DNA of 64,000 nt from Kerstersia gyiorum. GTDB taxonomy: Bacteria > Pseudomonadota > Gammaproteobacteria > Burkholderiales > Burkholderiaceae_B. Of the stretch, positions 52,065 through 61,423 are shown piece by piece. Positions within the stretch are counted from its first letter, which is position 1; each line of letters starts with the position of its first letter. Location: positions 1,178,001-1,242,000 of the forward strand of contig NZ_SGWZ01000001.1 of the NCBI RefSeq assembly GCF_004216755.1, read 5' to 3'. The position numbers were made by a program, and so were the translations under genes. The notes beneath the pieces are model-generated. The model worked only from the letters and a program-made list of their open reading frames with translations, did no database searches and was not told the origin of the DNA.

Positions 52065-53156
52065 TTAAATGGCGACGGGACGAGTCCAGCCGCGGGTGTC
52101 GGCGACACGGCCGCGCTGCATGCCGGTCAGTTCTTCACGCAGGCTTTCCGTCAGCGGGCCGGTCTGGCCGTCGGCGATCTTGAAGCTGCCGCCGGCATAA
52201 CGCACTTCACCAATGGCTGCCACCACGGCCGCCGTACCGCAGGCGAAGGCTTCCTTGATCTTGCCGCTACGGGCATCGGCTTGCCATTCCTCGAAGGAGT
52301 AGCGCCGTTCCTCGACCTTCAGGCCGCGCGCGCGGGCCAGTTCGAGCAGCGAGGCACGGGTGATGCCGGGCAGGATGGTGCCGGCCAGCGGCGTGGTCAG
52401 CAGGCTGCCGTCCTCCAGGACGAAGAACACATTCATACCGCCCAGTTCTTCGATCCAACGGTGTTCGGCGGCATCCAGGAAGACAACCTGGTCGCAGCCG
52501 TTATCGTAGGCTTCTGCCTGCGCCACCAGGCTGGAGGCATAGTTGCCGCCGCATTTGGCGGCACCGGTACCGCCTTGCGATGCACGGGTGTATTCCGTGG
52601 AAACCCACACCGACACCGGCTTGGCGCCGCCCTTGAAATAGTCGCCCACCGGTGAGGCGATGACACAGAAGGTGTAGTGATGGGCCGGGCGCACGCCCAG
52701 GAATGCTTCGCTGGCGAACATGAAGGGACGCAGATACAGGCTGCCGTTGCCGCCGGGGATCCAGTCCTTGTCGGTCTGCACCAGCAGTTCGACGGCTTCC
52801 AGGAAGGTTTCCTCCGGCAGCGTGGGCATGGCCATGCGCTCGGCCGACAGGTTGAAGCGGCGCGCATTCTGGTCCGGGCGGAACAGCGTGATCTTGCCTT
52901 CGGGCGTGCGGTAGGCCTTCATCCCTTCGAAAATTTCCTGTGCGTAATGCAGCACGGCCGCGGCGGGGTCCAGCAGGAAGGGTTCACGCTTGCGTACTTC
53001 GGCCTTGTGCCAACCCTTGTCCTGCGACCACTCGATGGTAACCATGTGATCGGAAAAGACGGTGCCGAAGCCGCCTTGGGCCAGCAGGGCTTCACGCTCG
53101 GCGGCAGGAGTGGGGGTCGGGTTGGGAATATGCGTGAAAGACAATGCAGCGGACAT
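52065..53156 (-). CDS. ilvE: Branched-chain amino-acid aminotransferase
   Basis: PLP fold-type IV transaminase for Leu, Ile and Val. 363 residues, the longer (BCAT-like) form. LHYAQEIFEGMKAYR, SLYLRPFMFAS, PLP Lys201 in GAAKCGGNYASSL, then EELGGMNVFFV and ILPGITRASLLELAR. AGAGAA upstream of ATG 53156. Confidence 0.96.
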   Translation of the reverse strand: MSAALSFTHIPNPTPTPAAEREALLAQGGFGTVFSDHMVTIEWSQDKGWHKAEVRKREPFLLDPAAAVLHYAQEIFEGMKAYRTPEGKITLFRPDQNARRFNLSAERMAMPTLPEETFLEAVELLVQTDKDWIPGGNGSLYLRPFMFASEAFLGVRPAHHYTFCVIASPVGDYFKGGAKPVSVWVSTEYTRASQGGTGAAKCGGNYASSLVAQAEAYDNGCDQVVFLDAAEHRWIEELGGMNVFFVLEDGSLLTTPLAGTILPGITRASLLELARARGLKVEERRYSFEEWQADARSGKIKEAFACGTAAVVAAIGEVRYAGGSFKIADGQTGPLTESLREELTGMQRGRVADTRGWTRPVAI

Positions 53157-53567
53157 GTTGTTCTCTGATAAACGAACCCCGCGCAACGGACGAACCATTG
53201 CCGGCGGAGGTAGCACACGAGGATGGGTAGCTAGGTAATCTCGCGGCGAAGGCGGTAACTGGCACGCTGCGCAGGTGTCATGAGGCCGCCATCCCGTAGT
53301 TCATACATGATAACCATTGTTGGGCGCAATGGCGTGGACATTGTGTCATGGGCATGGGGCCAACGGCTTGCACGCCGGTTTTTCCCCATGACCAAACCCG
53401 TGCCGCAGGGCTGTCGCCGGCGAGCTGCGGCGGTGCATGATGTGCTCTGACGCAGGCCGATGTTTCCAGCCTGCGCTGCGCCCTGGCCGGGCTTGCGCGG
53501 GCCAATGGCGCTTGGCGCTGGGGGCAATCCTGCCCCGGCACGAGACGGCAACCTTGACGGAGAGGAT
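53157..53567. other. 411-bp intergenic region between ilvE and the ComEA-like gene
   Basis: Divergent promoters are expected. The ilvE-proximal part has AT-rich stretches (around 53305-53330), otherwise GC-rich. Several overlapping open frames exist but have neither family resemblance nor ribosome sites. Confidence 0.45.
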
Positions 53568-54065
53568 ATGAACCCATTTCTTGCGCCTGCACTGGCATGG
53601 CGAACATTGCGGGATAAACCGGATGCAGCCCGGGTGCCGGCATGTTGCAGCAGGGCCACGGGCCGGCCAGGGTCGGATGCCGGGCAGGTGGTTGGGGGCC
53701 GGCTGCGGCCTGCGCCGGCCGCCCAACAACCAGGCAAGCAGGCCACGGCGTGGCGCCGTGGCCTGGCCTGGACGGCGCTGGCGGTTTCCGGTGCATGCGC
53801 AAGTTTCGCCGCTGGCGCTGTGGATGCGAATTCTGCGACCGTGGCGGAGCTGATTTCGGTGCGCGGCATCGGGCCGAAAACCGCGTTGCTGATCGTTCGA
53901 GAGCGTGAGCGTGGCGGTGCTTACGAGTCCTTGTCCGATCTGGCGGACCGGGTGCGGGGAATAGGTCCCAAGCGGGCCAGGGCCATGCAGGCGGGCGGGC
54001 TGGAGGTCCATGGGCAACCAACCGGCGCTGCGGGCAGCGGCGTTGCGGCAGGTAGCGGCAGGTAG
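53568..54065 (+). CDS. ComEA-like helix-hairpin-helix DNA-binding protein
   Basis: 165 residues. A positively charged, low-complexity N-terminus to about residue 60, one hydrophobic segment (RRGLAWTALAVSGACASFAA, about 63-83, signal or anchor), then a ComEA HhH domain VDANSATVAELISVRGIGPK with GIGPKRARAM as the second hairpin. Family members bind incoming DNA in the periplasm. GGAGAGGAT directly precedes ATG 53568. The N-terminal part resembles no known domain. Confidence 0.8.
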   Translation: MNPFLAPALAWRTLRDKPDAARVPACCSRATGRPGSDAGQVVGGRLRPAPAAQQPGKQATAWRRGLAWTALAVSGACASFAAGAVDANSATVAELISVRGIGPKTALLIVRERERGGAYESLSDLADRVRGIGPKRARAMQAGGLEVHGQPTGAAGSGVAAGSGR

Positions 54066-54108
54066 CTGTAGGGAGCTGTAGGGAGCTGTAGGGAGCAGAG
54101 GGGGGGGG
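54064..54108. repeat. Three 10-bp tandem repeats followed by a G9 tract
   Basis: AGCTGTAGGG occurs three times in tandem (54064-54073, 54074-54083, 54084-54093) with a decayed fourth copy, and then a run of nine G (54100-54108). It begins at the ComEA-like stop codon and lies about 270-310 bp upstream of cysM. Slippage-prone. Confidence 0.9.
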
Positions 54109-54374
54109 CAGAAGGGCGGGTGTCGGTGTCGAGGAGGATCACCAGGGGGTGCCTGGGTTGCTCGGGGCCGCCAGGAGGGGGGCGGCGGTCGCGCTGAAGC
54201 CTGTTGTGAAGGGGGCGCTTGCGTGCGCCTGGGGCGATAGGCGTATGATGGCTGTTTTTTCTACGCGGATGCCCTGGCGCTTTGCGCCGCATGACGCACC
54301 CTGTCAGCAGGTGTCTGGCCCGGTGGTGCGCCGTGCCTGTTCCGAGGGCGCAGGCTCGTGATTTCCGGTGGCTT
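54066..54374. other. 309-bp region upstream of cysM
   Basis: Includes the tandem repeats and G-run, then GC-rich sequence. No obvious Shine-Dalgarno before the cysM ATG and no terminator for the ComEA-like gene could be identified. Confidence 0.45.
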
Positions 54375-55280
54375 ATGAAGAACTACCCTACGATTGAAGA
54401 AACCGTTGGCAATACCCCGCTGGTCAGGCTGCAGCGCATTCCCGGTGATGCCATCGCTGCGCGCGGCAATGTGCTGCTGGCCAAGCTGGAAGGTAACAAT
54501 CCCGCTGGTTCGGTCAAGGATCGTCCGGCACTGTCCATGATCCGCCATGCCGAGGCGCGTGGGGATATCCATCCTGGCGATACCCTGATCGAGGCCACCA
54601 GCGGCAATACCGGCATTGCCCTGGCGATGGCGGCAGCCATGAAGGGCTACCGCATGATCCTGATCATGCCCGACAACCTGACGGTGGAGCGGCGCGCGGC
54701 GATGACCGCCTACGGGGCGGAGCTGATCCTGACGCCGGCAGACCAGGGCGGGATGGAATATGCACGCGACCTGGCGCAGTCCATGCAGAGGGAAGGCAAG
54801 GGCAAGGTGCTGGACCAGTTTGCAAACCCGGACAATCCGCGGGCGCATATCGACACGACCGGTCCGGAAATCTGGCGCCAGACCGACGGGCAGGTGAGCC
54901 ATTTCGTCAGTGCGATGGGCACTACTGGCACCATCATGGGGGTCTCGACCTACCTGAAGAGCCAGAATCCAGGGATACGCGTGGTAGGTGCGCAACCGGC
55001 GCCCGGTTCGCAGATCGCCGGCATACGCAAATGGCCGGAAGCCTATCTGCCTGCCATCTACCAGGCGGATCGCGTCGATGAATTTGAACTCATCGAGCAG
55101 TCTGCGGCAGAAACCATGGCACGCCGGTTGGCTGCCGAGGAAGGCATTTTTGCCGGCATTTCATCTGCCGGTGCATTGATTGCTGCGCTGCGGGTTGCCG
55201 AAAGGGTCGAGAACGCGACGATCGTGTTCATCGTCTGTGACCGGGGCGACCGCTACCTGTCCACCGGCGTGTTCAACTGA
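54375..55280 (+). CDS. cysM: Cysteine synthase B (O-acetylserine sulfhydrylase)
   Basis: Makes cysteine from O-acetylserine with sulfide or thiosulfate. 301 residues starting MKNYPTIEETVGNTPLVRLQ. PLP Lys48 in NNPAGSVKDRP, phosphate loop TSGNTG (75-80), and the CysM-type RRAAMTAYGAEL and MEYARDLA segments. The CysM rather than CysK type is read from length and VKDRPALSMI. Confidence 0.95.
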   Translation: MKNYPTIEETVGNTPLVRLQRIPGDAIAARGNVLLAKLEGNNPAGSVKDRPALSMIRHAEARGDIHPGDTLIEATSGNTGIALAMAAAMKGYRMILIMPDNLTVERRAAMTAYGAELILTPADQGGMEYARDLAQSMQREGKGKVLDQFANPDNPRAHIDTTGPEIWRQTDGQVSHFVSAMGTTGTIMGVSTYLKSQNPGIRVVGAQPAPGSQIAGIRKWPEAYLPAIYQADRVDEFELIEQSAAETMARRLAAEEGIFAGISSAGALIAALRVAERVENATIVFIVCDRGDRYLSTGVFN

Positions 55281-55415
55281 CACGCCGGCAGGTGTGCCGG
55301 GCAGGCCCTGACACACCTCGCACATGGCGGGTTCCCGCACGGCCTTCAGACCTTCAGGCCTGCCGTCGGCCGCCGAGTGGCAGGCGGCAGGTGCAGAAAA
55401 CCTGCCTGGGCGCAT

Positions 55416-56639
55416 TCAGGGTTGCTTCAGCAGCGCCTGCGACAGGTCGCTCACGGCAGTCGCGTAGAAATAGCTTCGGTTGTATTGCGTCAGCGCGAAG
55501 AAGTTCGGCGTTGCGGTACGGAACTCGGTGACGCCGCGGGCTTCATCCTTCAAGTCTATGACTCCCAGCGGGTGCTGCAGCCAGGCGGCCTGGGTGGATG
55601 CACCCGGCGCCAGACTGGCGCCTGCCAGTTGCAGCGCTTGCCAATCCTGGCGCGGCACCAGGCCGCCATCCGCCAGCGTCTGTGCCTGCTGGCTCAGTCG
55701 TGCCGGCGCGAACACGGGCAGTCCAGGCACCCAGCCGTGCTGGCGCAGGAAATTGGCCACGGACAGGATAGCGTCGGTGCTGTTGTTCTGCAGGTCGACC
55801 TGGCCATCGCCATCACCGTCCACCGCGAATTTGAGGATGCTGGTCGGCATGAACTGCGGCATGCCCATGGCGCCGGCAAAGGAGCCGCGCGGGGCAGCCG
55901 GGTCCTGGCCCGATTGATAGGTCCAGAGCAGGAAATCGGCCAGTTGTTCCTGGAACATGTTGGCGCGTTCTGGCCGGTTCGGGTCGGGGTAGGCGAAGGC
56001 CAGCGTGGCCAGTGCGTCCAGCACGCGGAAACCGCCAGTCTGTTCTCCATAGAGGGTTTCGACGCCGATGATGGCGGCGATGACGTGTCCGGGAACGCCG
56101 TATTCCGTTTCAGCGCGTTGCAGCGCAGCCCGGTTTTCCTCCATGAAGGCGCGTCCCTTGCGGATGCGGATGGGTTCGACGAAACGTCCACGGTAGGTAG
56201 TCCAGCTGCGCACGACTGGCTTGCCGCCACGCGTGGGGGCCATCAGGCGCGCCACTTGCGGATGGTATTGCGCTTCGGCCATGGCGCTTTCGGCCCATTC
56301 GGCAGGCAGGCCGCGCGAGCTGGCGGCGGCGTGGGCGAAGGCAGTCCCGGTTTCGGGAGAGAAGCCGCCAGGGGTGCTGGGAAAATCAGGTAGCGGGCCA
56401 GGGGCGGCGAGCGGTCTGGCAGCAGGTGCGGGCACGGCCGCCGGGGCGGGCGGCGCAACCGTGTCGGCCGGACGCAGGGGAAGCGGCTGAATGCCGTCCG
56501 CGGTGATGCGGGCGGCCTGGAAGGCTTGCGGCGCGAGGCCGGTGGCGGGGGCGCTGGCGATGGAGCTGGCCGTATTGGCGCAGCCCGCAAGCATCATGGC
56601 AAGAAATCCCAGTTGCGGGAAACGCGAGGTGGCGAACAT
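55416..56639 (-). CDS. mltB: Lytic murein transglycosylase B (SltB/MltB family)
   Basis: Cleaves peptidoglycan glycan strands. 407 residues. Lipoprotein signal (LAMMLAGC), a Pro/Ala-rich linker (about 40-90), and the MltB catalytic domain with catalytic Glu in IIGVETLYGE, then ALATLAFAYPDP, GAMGMPQFMPTSI and DGDGDGQVDL (an EF-hand-like Ca site). AAGG 7 bases before the ATG. It is divergent from the histone deacetylase-like gene with a single base between the two start codons. Confidence 0.93.
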   Translation of the reverse strand: MFATSRFPQLGFLAMMLAGCANTASSIASAPATGLAPQAFQAARITADGIQPLPLRPADTVAPPAPAAVPAPAARPLAAPGPLPDFPSTPGGFSPETGTAFAHAAASSRGLPAEWAESAMAEAQYHPQVARLMAPTRGGKPVVRSWTTYRGRFVEPIRIRKGRAFMEENRAALQRAETEYGVPGHVIAAIIGVETLYGEQTGGFRVLDALATLAFAYPDPNRPERANMFQEQLADFLLWTYQSGQDPAAPRGSFAGAMGMPQFMPTSILKFAVDGDGDGQVDLQNNSTDAILSVANFLRQHGWVPGLPVFAPARLSQQAQTLADGGLVPRQDWQALQLAGASLAPGASTQAAWLQHPLGVIDLKDEARGVTEFRTATPNFFALTQYNRSYFYATAVSDLSQALLKQP

Positions 56640-56640
56640 A

Positions 56641-57576
56641 ATGAACCTTATGGAGACACTATATATTACCCACCCCTCAGGCTGGCTGCATGAGATGGGG
56701 CCGTATCATCCCGAATGCCCGCAGAGGCTGGGTGCGGTTTCCGACCAGTTGCTGGCCAGTGGGCTGATGACCTGCCTGCGGGAAATGCAGGCGGGGCCCG
56801 CCAGCGACGAGGCGCTGGCGAGCGTGCATGATCCGGCATATATCGCCCGGCTGCGCGACATCACTCCGTCCGAAGGCTATGTGCGCCTGGACCAGGATAC
56901 GCAGATCAATCCCTACACCTTCAACGCTGCTCGCCATGCTGCCGGCGCTGGCATCGCCGCCGTCGACGCGGTGATGGGGGGCGACGAAAGCCATGTGGCC
57001 TTTTGCGCCGTGCGTCCGCCGGGGCATCATGCCTTGCCGGACCAGGCCATGGGCTTCTGTTTCTTCAACAATATCGCCGTGGCCGCCCGCCATGCGCTGG
57101 ATGCGCATGGCCTGGAACGCGTGGCGATCATTGATTTCGATGTGCACCACGGCAATGGCACCGAGGCCATGTTCGCGGGCGACGGGCGCGTGCTGATGTG
57201 CGGGTTCTATCAGGAAGCCCTGTTTCCTCACCGTGGCGAGGCGCCGCAGGCGCCCAATATGTGCAACGTGCCGCTGCCTCCCTGTAGCGGGGGCGACGCG
57301 GTGCGGGAACTGGTTGAAACACAATGGTTGCCGCGCCTTGAGGCCCACAGGCCGCAGTTGCTGCTGATCTCAGCCGGATTCGATGCCCATCGTGAAGATG
57401 ACATGGGGGGCATGAAGCTGACGGAAGCGGACTTCGCCTGGCTGACCCGCGTGCTGGTTGACGTGGCCGACAGGTATGCGCAGGGCCGCATCGTCAGTAT
57501 GCTGGAAGGCGGCTACGAGTTGTCCTCGCTGGGGCGCAGCGTGGTGGCGCACGTACGTGCGTTGTCGAAGCTGTAG
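56641..57576 (+). CDS. Histone deacetylase-like amidohydrolase
   Basis: About 311 residues. Zn-dependent HDAC/AcuC/APAH superfamily: PYHPECPQRL, VRPPGHHAL (catalytic His pair), GFCFFNNIAVAAR, IDFDVHHGNGT (Asp and His zinc ligands) and ISAGFDAHREDDM (second Asp), then MLEGGYELSSL. The likely bacterial substrates are acetyl-lysine proteins or acetylpolyamines. ATG 56641 or 56650. Head-to-head with mltB. Confidence 0.92.
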   Translation: MNLMETLYITHPSGWLHEMGPYHPECPQRLGAVSDQLLASGLMTCLREMQAGPASDEALASVHDPAYIARLRDITPSEGYVRLDQDTQINPYTFNAARHAAGAGIAAVDAVMGGDESHVAFCAVRPPGHHALPDQAMGFCFFNNIAVAARHALDAHGLERVAIIDFDVHHGNGTEAMFAGDGRVLMCGFYQEALFPHRGEAPQAPNMCNVPLPPCSGGDAVRELVETQWLPRLEAHRPQLLLISAGFDAHREDDMGGMKLTEADFAWLTRVLVDVADRYAQGRIVSMLEGGYELSSLGRSVVAHVRALSKL

Positions 57577-57746
57577 AATCGCAAGGTTTGGGCCTGACAG
57601 GCCCAGGTGTGGCGCGTTTCCCGCATGGCGGGCTGCAAACGCAGAGTATCGGCGCGTCCGCCGTGTCGTAAATGAAGGACGCCGGCAATGGGGCCGGCAT
57701 GCTGCGCGGGGAAGCCTGCCCGTTTTGATTTTTTGGAGATTGCTGG

Positions 57747-58496
57747 ATGAAGGTTCTCGTACCCGTCAAGCGTGTCGTTGACTACAACGTCAAAGTACGC
57801 GTGAAGTCCGACCAGTCGGACGTCGATATCGCCAACGTCAAGATGTCGATGAATCCCTTCGACGAAATCGCCGTCGAAGAGGCCATCAGGCTGAAAGAAA
57901 AGGGAACGGCGACGGAAGTCGTCGCGGTATCGTGCGGCGTGGCCCAGTGCCAGGATACGCTGCGCACGGCGTTGGCCATCGGTGCCGACCGTGGCGTGCT
58001 GGTGCAGACCGACGTCGAACTGCAGCCGCTGGCCGTGGCCAAGCTGCTCAAGGCCGTGGTGGACAAGGAAGCGCCGCAATTGGTGCTGCTGGGCAAGCAG
58101 GCCATCGACGACGACGCCAACCAGACCGGCCAGGCGCTCGCGGCGCTGCTGGGTTGGAGCCAGGCGACTTTCGCAAGCAAGGTGGAAATCGACGGCGAGC
58201 GCGCCATCGTTACCCGTGAGGTCGACGGCGGGCTGGAAACCGTTTCCGTCAAGCTGCCGGCCATCATCACGACCGATCTGCGCCTCAACGAGCCGCGCTT
58301 CGTGACCTTGCCCAACATCATGAAGGCCAAGAAAAAGCCGCTGGAAACCGTGACGCCCGACGCACTGGGCGTGGACCCCACGCCGCGCCTGAAGACGTTG
58401 AAGGTCTCCGAACCCGCGCCGCGCAAGGCAGGCATCAAGGTGCCGGATGTGGCCGCGCTGGTCGATAAACTCAAGAATGAAGCGAAGGTGGTTTGA
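57747..58496 (+). CDS. etfB: Electron transfer flavoprotein beta subunit
   Basis: 249 residues beginning MKVLVPVKRVVDYNVKVRVK. AMP-binding and adenine pocket sequence MNPFDEIAVEEAIRLKE and LLGKQAIDDDANQTGQALAA, and the recognition loop region LRLNEPRFVTLPNIMKAKKK, which docks acyl-CoA dehydrogenases. Two bases separate its stop from the etfA start. ETF passes electrons to ETF:ubiquinone oxidoreductase, which is not in the window. Confidence 0.96.
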   Translation: MKVLVPVKRVVDYNVKVRVKSDQSDVDIANVKMSMNPFDEIAVEEAIRLKEKGTATEVVAVSCGVAQCQDTLRTALAIGADRGVLVQTDVELQPLAVAKLLKAVVDKEAPQLVLLGKQAIDDDANQTGQALAALLGWSQATFASKVEIDGERAIVTREVDGGLETVSVKLPAIITTDLRLNEPRFVTLPNIMKAKKKPLETVTPDALGVDPTPRLKTLKVSEPAPRKAGIKVPDVAALVDKLKNEAKVV

Positions 58497-58498
58497 AG

Positions 58499-59428
58499 AT
58501 GGCTATCCTGGTAATTGCTGAACACGACAACGCCCAGCTGAAGGGCGCGACCCTGAATACCGTGGCGGCGGCAGCTGCCATCGGCGGCGATGTACACGTG
58601 CTGGTGGCGGGCTCCCAGGCGGCGGAAGTGGCTGCGCAGGCGGCCAAGGTGGCTGGTGTCTCCAAAGTGTTGCTGGCCGATGCGCCGCAACTGGCCGATG
58701 GCCTGGCTGAAAATCTGTCGGAACAGGTGCTGGCGGTGGCCGGCGGCTACAGCCACATCTTGTTTCCGGCGACGGCGTCAGGCAAGAACGTGGCGCCGCG
58801 CGTGGCGGCGCGGCTGGATGTGGCCCAGGTGTCGGACATCATCGCGGTCGAATCCGCCGATACGTTCCAGCGCCCGATATACGCCGGCAATGCGATTGCC
58901 ACGGTGCAATCGGCCGACCCCGTCAAGGTGCTGACCGTGCGTACCACGGCATTTGATGCCGCGCCTGCGGATGGCGGCAGCGCTGCCGTCGAAACCGTGG
59001 CTGCAGTTGCCGACAGCGGCCTGTCGCAGTTCGTGAGCCGTGAAGTGGCTGCCAGCGAACGCCCGGAACTGACGGCTGCCACAGTCGTCGTGTCTGGTGG
59101 CCGTGGCCTGGGCAGCGCCGAGAATTTCAAGCTGCTCGAACCGCTGGCCGACAAGCTCGGTGCAGCGCTGGGTGCCTCGCGTGCCGCTGTCGATGCGGGC
59201 TATGCGCCGAATGACTGGCAGGTCGGGCAGACCGGCAAGATCGTCGCGCCGCAGCTCTATGTCGCGGTCGGTATCTCCGGCGCCATCCAGCACCTGGCCG
59301 GCATGAAGGATTCCAAGGTGATCGTGGCGATCAACAAGGACCCGGAAGCACCGATCTTCGGCGTGGCTGACTACGGGATCGAAGCGGATCTGTTCCAGGC
59401 CGTGCCTGCGCTGACCGCAGCGCTCTGA
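58499..59428 (+). CDS. etfA: Electron transfer flavoprotein alpha subunit
   Basis: 309 residues from ATG 58499 (a TTG at 58493 is in frame). The N-terminal domain leads to the FAD-binding C-terminal domain with VVSGGRGLGSAENFKLLEPL, VDAGYAPNDWQVGQTGKIVA and GISGAIQHLAGMKDSKVIVA, the classical EtfA signature. Cotranscribed with etfB; a strong terminator follows. Confidence 0.96.
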   Translation: MAILVIAEHDNAQLKGATLNTVAAAAAIGGDVHVLVAGSQAAEVAAQAAKVAGVSKVLLADAPQLADGLAENLSEQVLAVAGGYSHILFPATASGKNVAPRVAARLDVAQVSDIIAVESADTFQRPIYAGNAIATVQSADPVKVLTVRTTAFDAAPADGGSAAVETVAAVADSGLSQFVSREVAASERPELTAATVVVSGGRGLGSAENFKLLEPLADKLGAALGASRAAVDAGYAPNDWQVGQTGKIVAPQLYVAVGISGAIQHLAGMKDSKVIVAINKDPEAPIFGVADYGIEADLFQAVPALTAAL

Positions 59429-59496
59429 TGTTTTCCGTCTGCCGTGCCGGGTGCCCCGGCCGGCAGACAGGAGGCAGGCCAGGCCTGCTTCCCGTG

Positions 59497-59538
59497 GCCC
59501 CAGGGCTTGCCGTCATCGGCGGCCCTGGGGCTTTTTTC
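59497..59538 (+). terminator. Terminator of etfBA
   Basis: 9-bp stem GCCCCAGGG/CCCTGGGGC (59497-59505, 59523-59531) with a 17-base loop, followed by TTTTTT. Confidence 0.9.
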
Positions 59539-59724
59539 CGCCCGCGCCTGGTGCCGGGCGTGGCGCAGGCTGGTGTGACGGCAGGTGTTGCGGCCGCGCT
59601 TGCCTGGCAGCCTGCCGCAAGCAGATGGCAGGATTCCATGCCTGTTGCAGGGGGGATGCTTGGGGGCAGCTGGCGCTCTCAGGTATCATCTCGGCTTGCC
59701 GAATATGACTCTTGCGCGACTATC

Positions 59725-60597
59725 ATGACCGCTACCACGCCCCCGATCGCCGTTGAAATCATCCCTGGAATGGTTTGCTCCAATGACAGGCCCTTCGTAC
59801 TGTTCGGCGGCATCAATGTGCTGGAGTCGCGCGACCTGGCATTCCGGGCCTGCGAGGCCTACCAGGCAGTGACTGCCAAGCTCGGCATTCCCTATGTGTT
59901 CAAGGCCTCGTTCGACAAGGCCAACCGTTCTTCCATCCATTCGTTCCGCGGACCCGGCCTGCACGAAGGCCTGGAGATATTCCGCGGGGTCAAGGAACGC
60001 TTCGGCGTGCCGGTGCTGACGGACGTGCATGAGCCCGAGCAGGCTGCGGTGGCCGCCGAGGTGATCGACGTCCTGCAATTGCCCGCCTTCCTGGCGCGCC
60101 AGACCGACCTGGTCGTGGCGCTGGCCCGGACGGGCCGGGTGGTCAACATCAAGAAGCCGCAGTTCCTCAGCCCGACGCAGATGGCGAACATCGTGGAAAA
60201 ATTCCATGAGGCAGGCAACCAGCGCTTGCTGGTTTGCGAACGCGGCAGTTGTTTTGGCTACGATAATCTGGTGGTCGACATGCTCGGTTTTGGCGTCATG
60301 AAGAAAGTGACGAACAACCTGCCGCAGATTTTCGACGTGACTCATGCGCTGCAGCAGCGCGACCCCATGGGCGCCGCATCCGGCGGCCGCCGCGAACAGG
60401 TGGCTGACCTGGCGCGTGCGGGCATGGCGGTCGGGCTGGCGGGCCTGTTCCTGGAAGCACATCCGGACCCTGCACAAGCCAAGTGCGATGGCCCCAGCGC
60501 GTTGCCGCTGGACCAGCTCGAACCCTTCCTGGCCCAGCTCAAGGCGCTGGATGATCTGGTGAAAGGGTTTGCACCCCTGAACATTGCCGGAGCCTGA
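59725..60597 (+). CDS. kdsA: KDO-8-phosphate synthase
   Basis: Makes Kdo-8-P from arabinose-5-P and PEP for LPS. 290 residues. FGGINVLESRD, YVFKASFDKANRSS, VLTDVHEPEQA, NIKKPQFLSPTQM, CERGSCFGYDNLVVDM (the Cys suggests the metal-dependent form needs checking) and DVTHALQQRDP. There is no good Shine-Dalgarno before ATG 59725. kdsB starts 1 bp after its stop. Confidence 0.95.
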   Translation: MTATTPPIAVEIIPGMVCSNDRPFVLFGGINVLESRDLAFRACEAYQAVTAKLGIPYVFKASFDKANRSSIHSFRGPGLHEGLEIFRGVKERFGVPVLTDVHEPEQAAVAAEVIDVLQLPAFLARQTDLVVALARTGRVVNIKKPQFLSPTQMANIVEKFHEAGNQRLLVCERGSCFGYDNLVVDMLGFGVMKKVTNNLPQIFDVTHALQQRDPMGAASGGRREQVADLARAGMAVGLAGLFLEAHPDPAQAKCDGPSALPLDQLEPFLAQLKALDDLVKGFAPLNIAGA

Positions 60598-60598
60598 C

Positions 60599-61321
60599 AT
60601 GCGTATCGCCATCGTCATTCCGGCGCGCTACGCGTCGTCCCGCCTGCCGGGCAAGCCGCTGCTGGATATCCATGGCAAGCCCATGGTGCAGCATGTCTAC
60701 GAGCGCGCCAGTCAGGCGCGTGGGGTCGATCATGTCGTGGTGGCGACGGACGATGCGCGTATTTTCGATGCCGTGCGCGGCTTTGGCGGCCAGGCGGTCA
60801 TGACGCGTGACGACCATCCTTCCGGTACCGACCGCCTGGCGGAAGTCATGGCCAAGCTGCCGGCCGAGGTCTACATCAATGTGCAGGGCGATGAACCCAT
60901 GATCCGGCCCGGCGACATTGAGATTCTGGCTGAAGGCATGCGCGCCGATCCGGCCATTGCCGTCGCCACGCTGTGCCATCCGATCAGTGTGCAGGACGCC
61001 GAGGACCCGAACCAGGTCAAGGTGGTTCTGGCGGACAACGGCGACGCGCTGTATTTCAGCCGCGCCCGCATTCCCTATGTACGGGATGCGGACACTGAGG
61101 TGACCTACCTGAAGCATATCGGCATCTATGCCTATCGGCATGATGTGCTGCGCGATTACGCGCGCCTGCCGCGTCCTGTCATGGAGCGCGCCGAGCAGCT
61201 CGAACAGTTGCGCCTGCTGGCGGCTGGCCTGCGCATCCGTGCCTGGCAGGTCGAGGCCGTCGGGCCGGGGGTGGATACGCCCGAAGGCCTGGAGCGCGTC
61301 CGGGCGCTGATGGCGGGGTAA
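60599..61321 (+). CDS. kdsB: 3-deoxy-manno-octulosonate cytidylyltransferase
   Basis: Activates Kdo as CMP-Kdo. 240 residues: IPARYASSRLPGKPL nucleotide-binding N-terminus, ATDDARIFDAV, TRDDHPSGTDRLAEV, INVQGDEPMI and PGVDTPEGLERVRAL at the end. With kdsA immediately upstream it forms a Kdo supply pair. Confidence 0.96.
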   Translation: MRIAIVIPARYASSRLPGKPLLDIHGKPMVQHVYERASQARGVDHVVVATDDARIFDAVRGFGGQAVMTRDDHPSGTDRLAEVMAKLPAEVYINVQGDEPMIRPGDIEILAEGMRADPAIAVATLCHPISVQDAEDPNQVKVVLADNGDALYFSRARIPYVRDADTEVTYLKHIGIYAYRHDVLRDYARLPRPVMERAEQLEQLRLLAAGLRIRAWQVEAVGPGVDTPEGLERVRALMAG

Positions 61322-61423
61322 GTCTTGTTGCGCCTGCCGATGACCGACGCCAGGGCTGGCGGCATTGCCGCTGCGCCTCCGCATGCTCGCCGGGTGTCCC
61401 GGCGGGGCGGGGCGTGCAAGGCA

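Noticed and set aside
53278..54021. Minus-strand frames opposite the ComEA-like gene
   Set aside because: The plus-strand gene has a strong ribosome site and a clear HhH domain; the antisense frames are Pro/Arg-rich with no motif.
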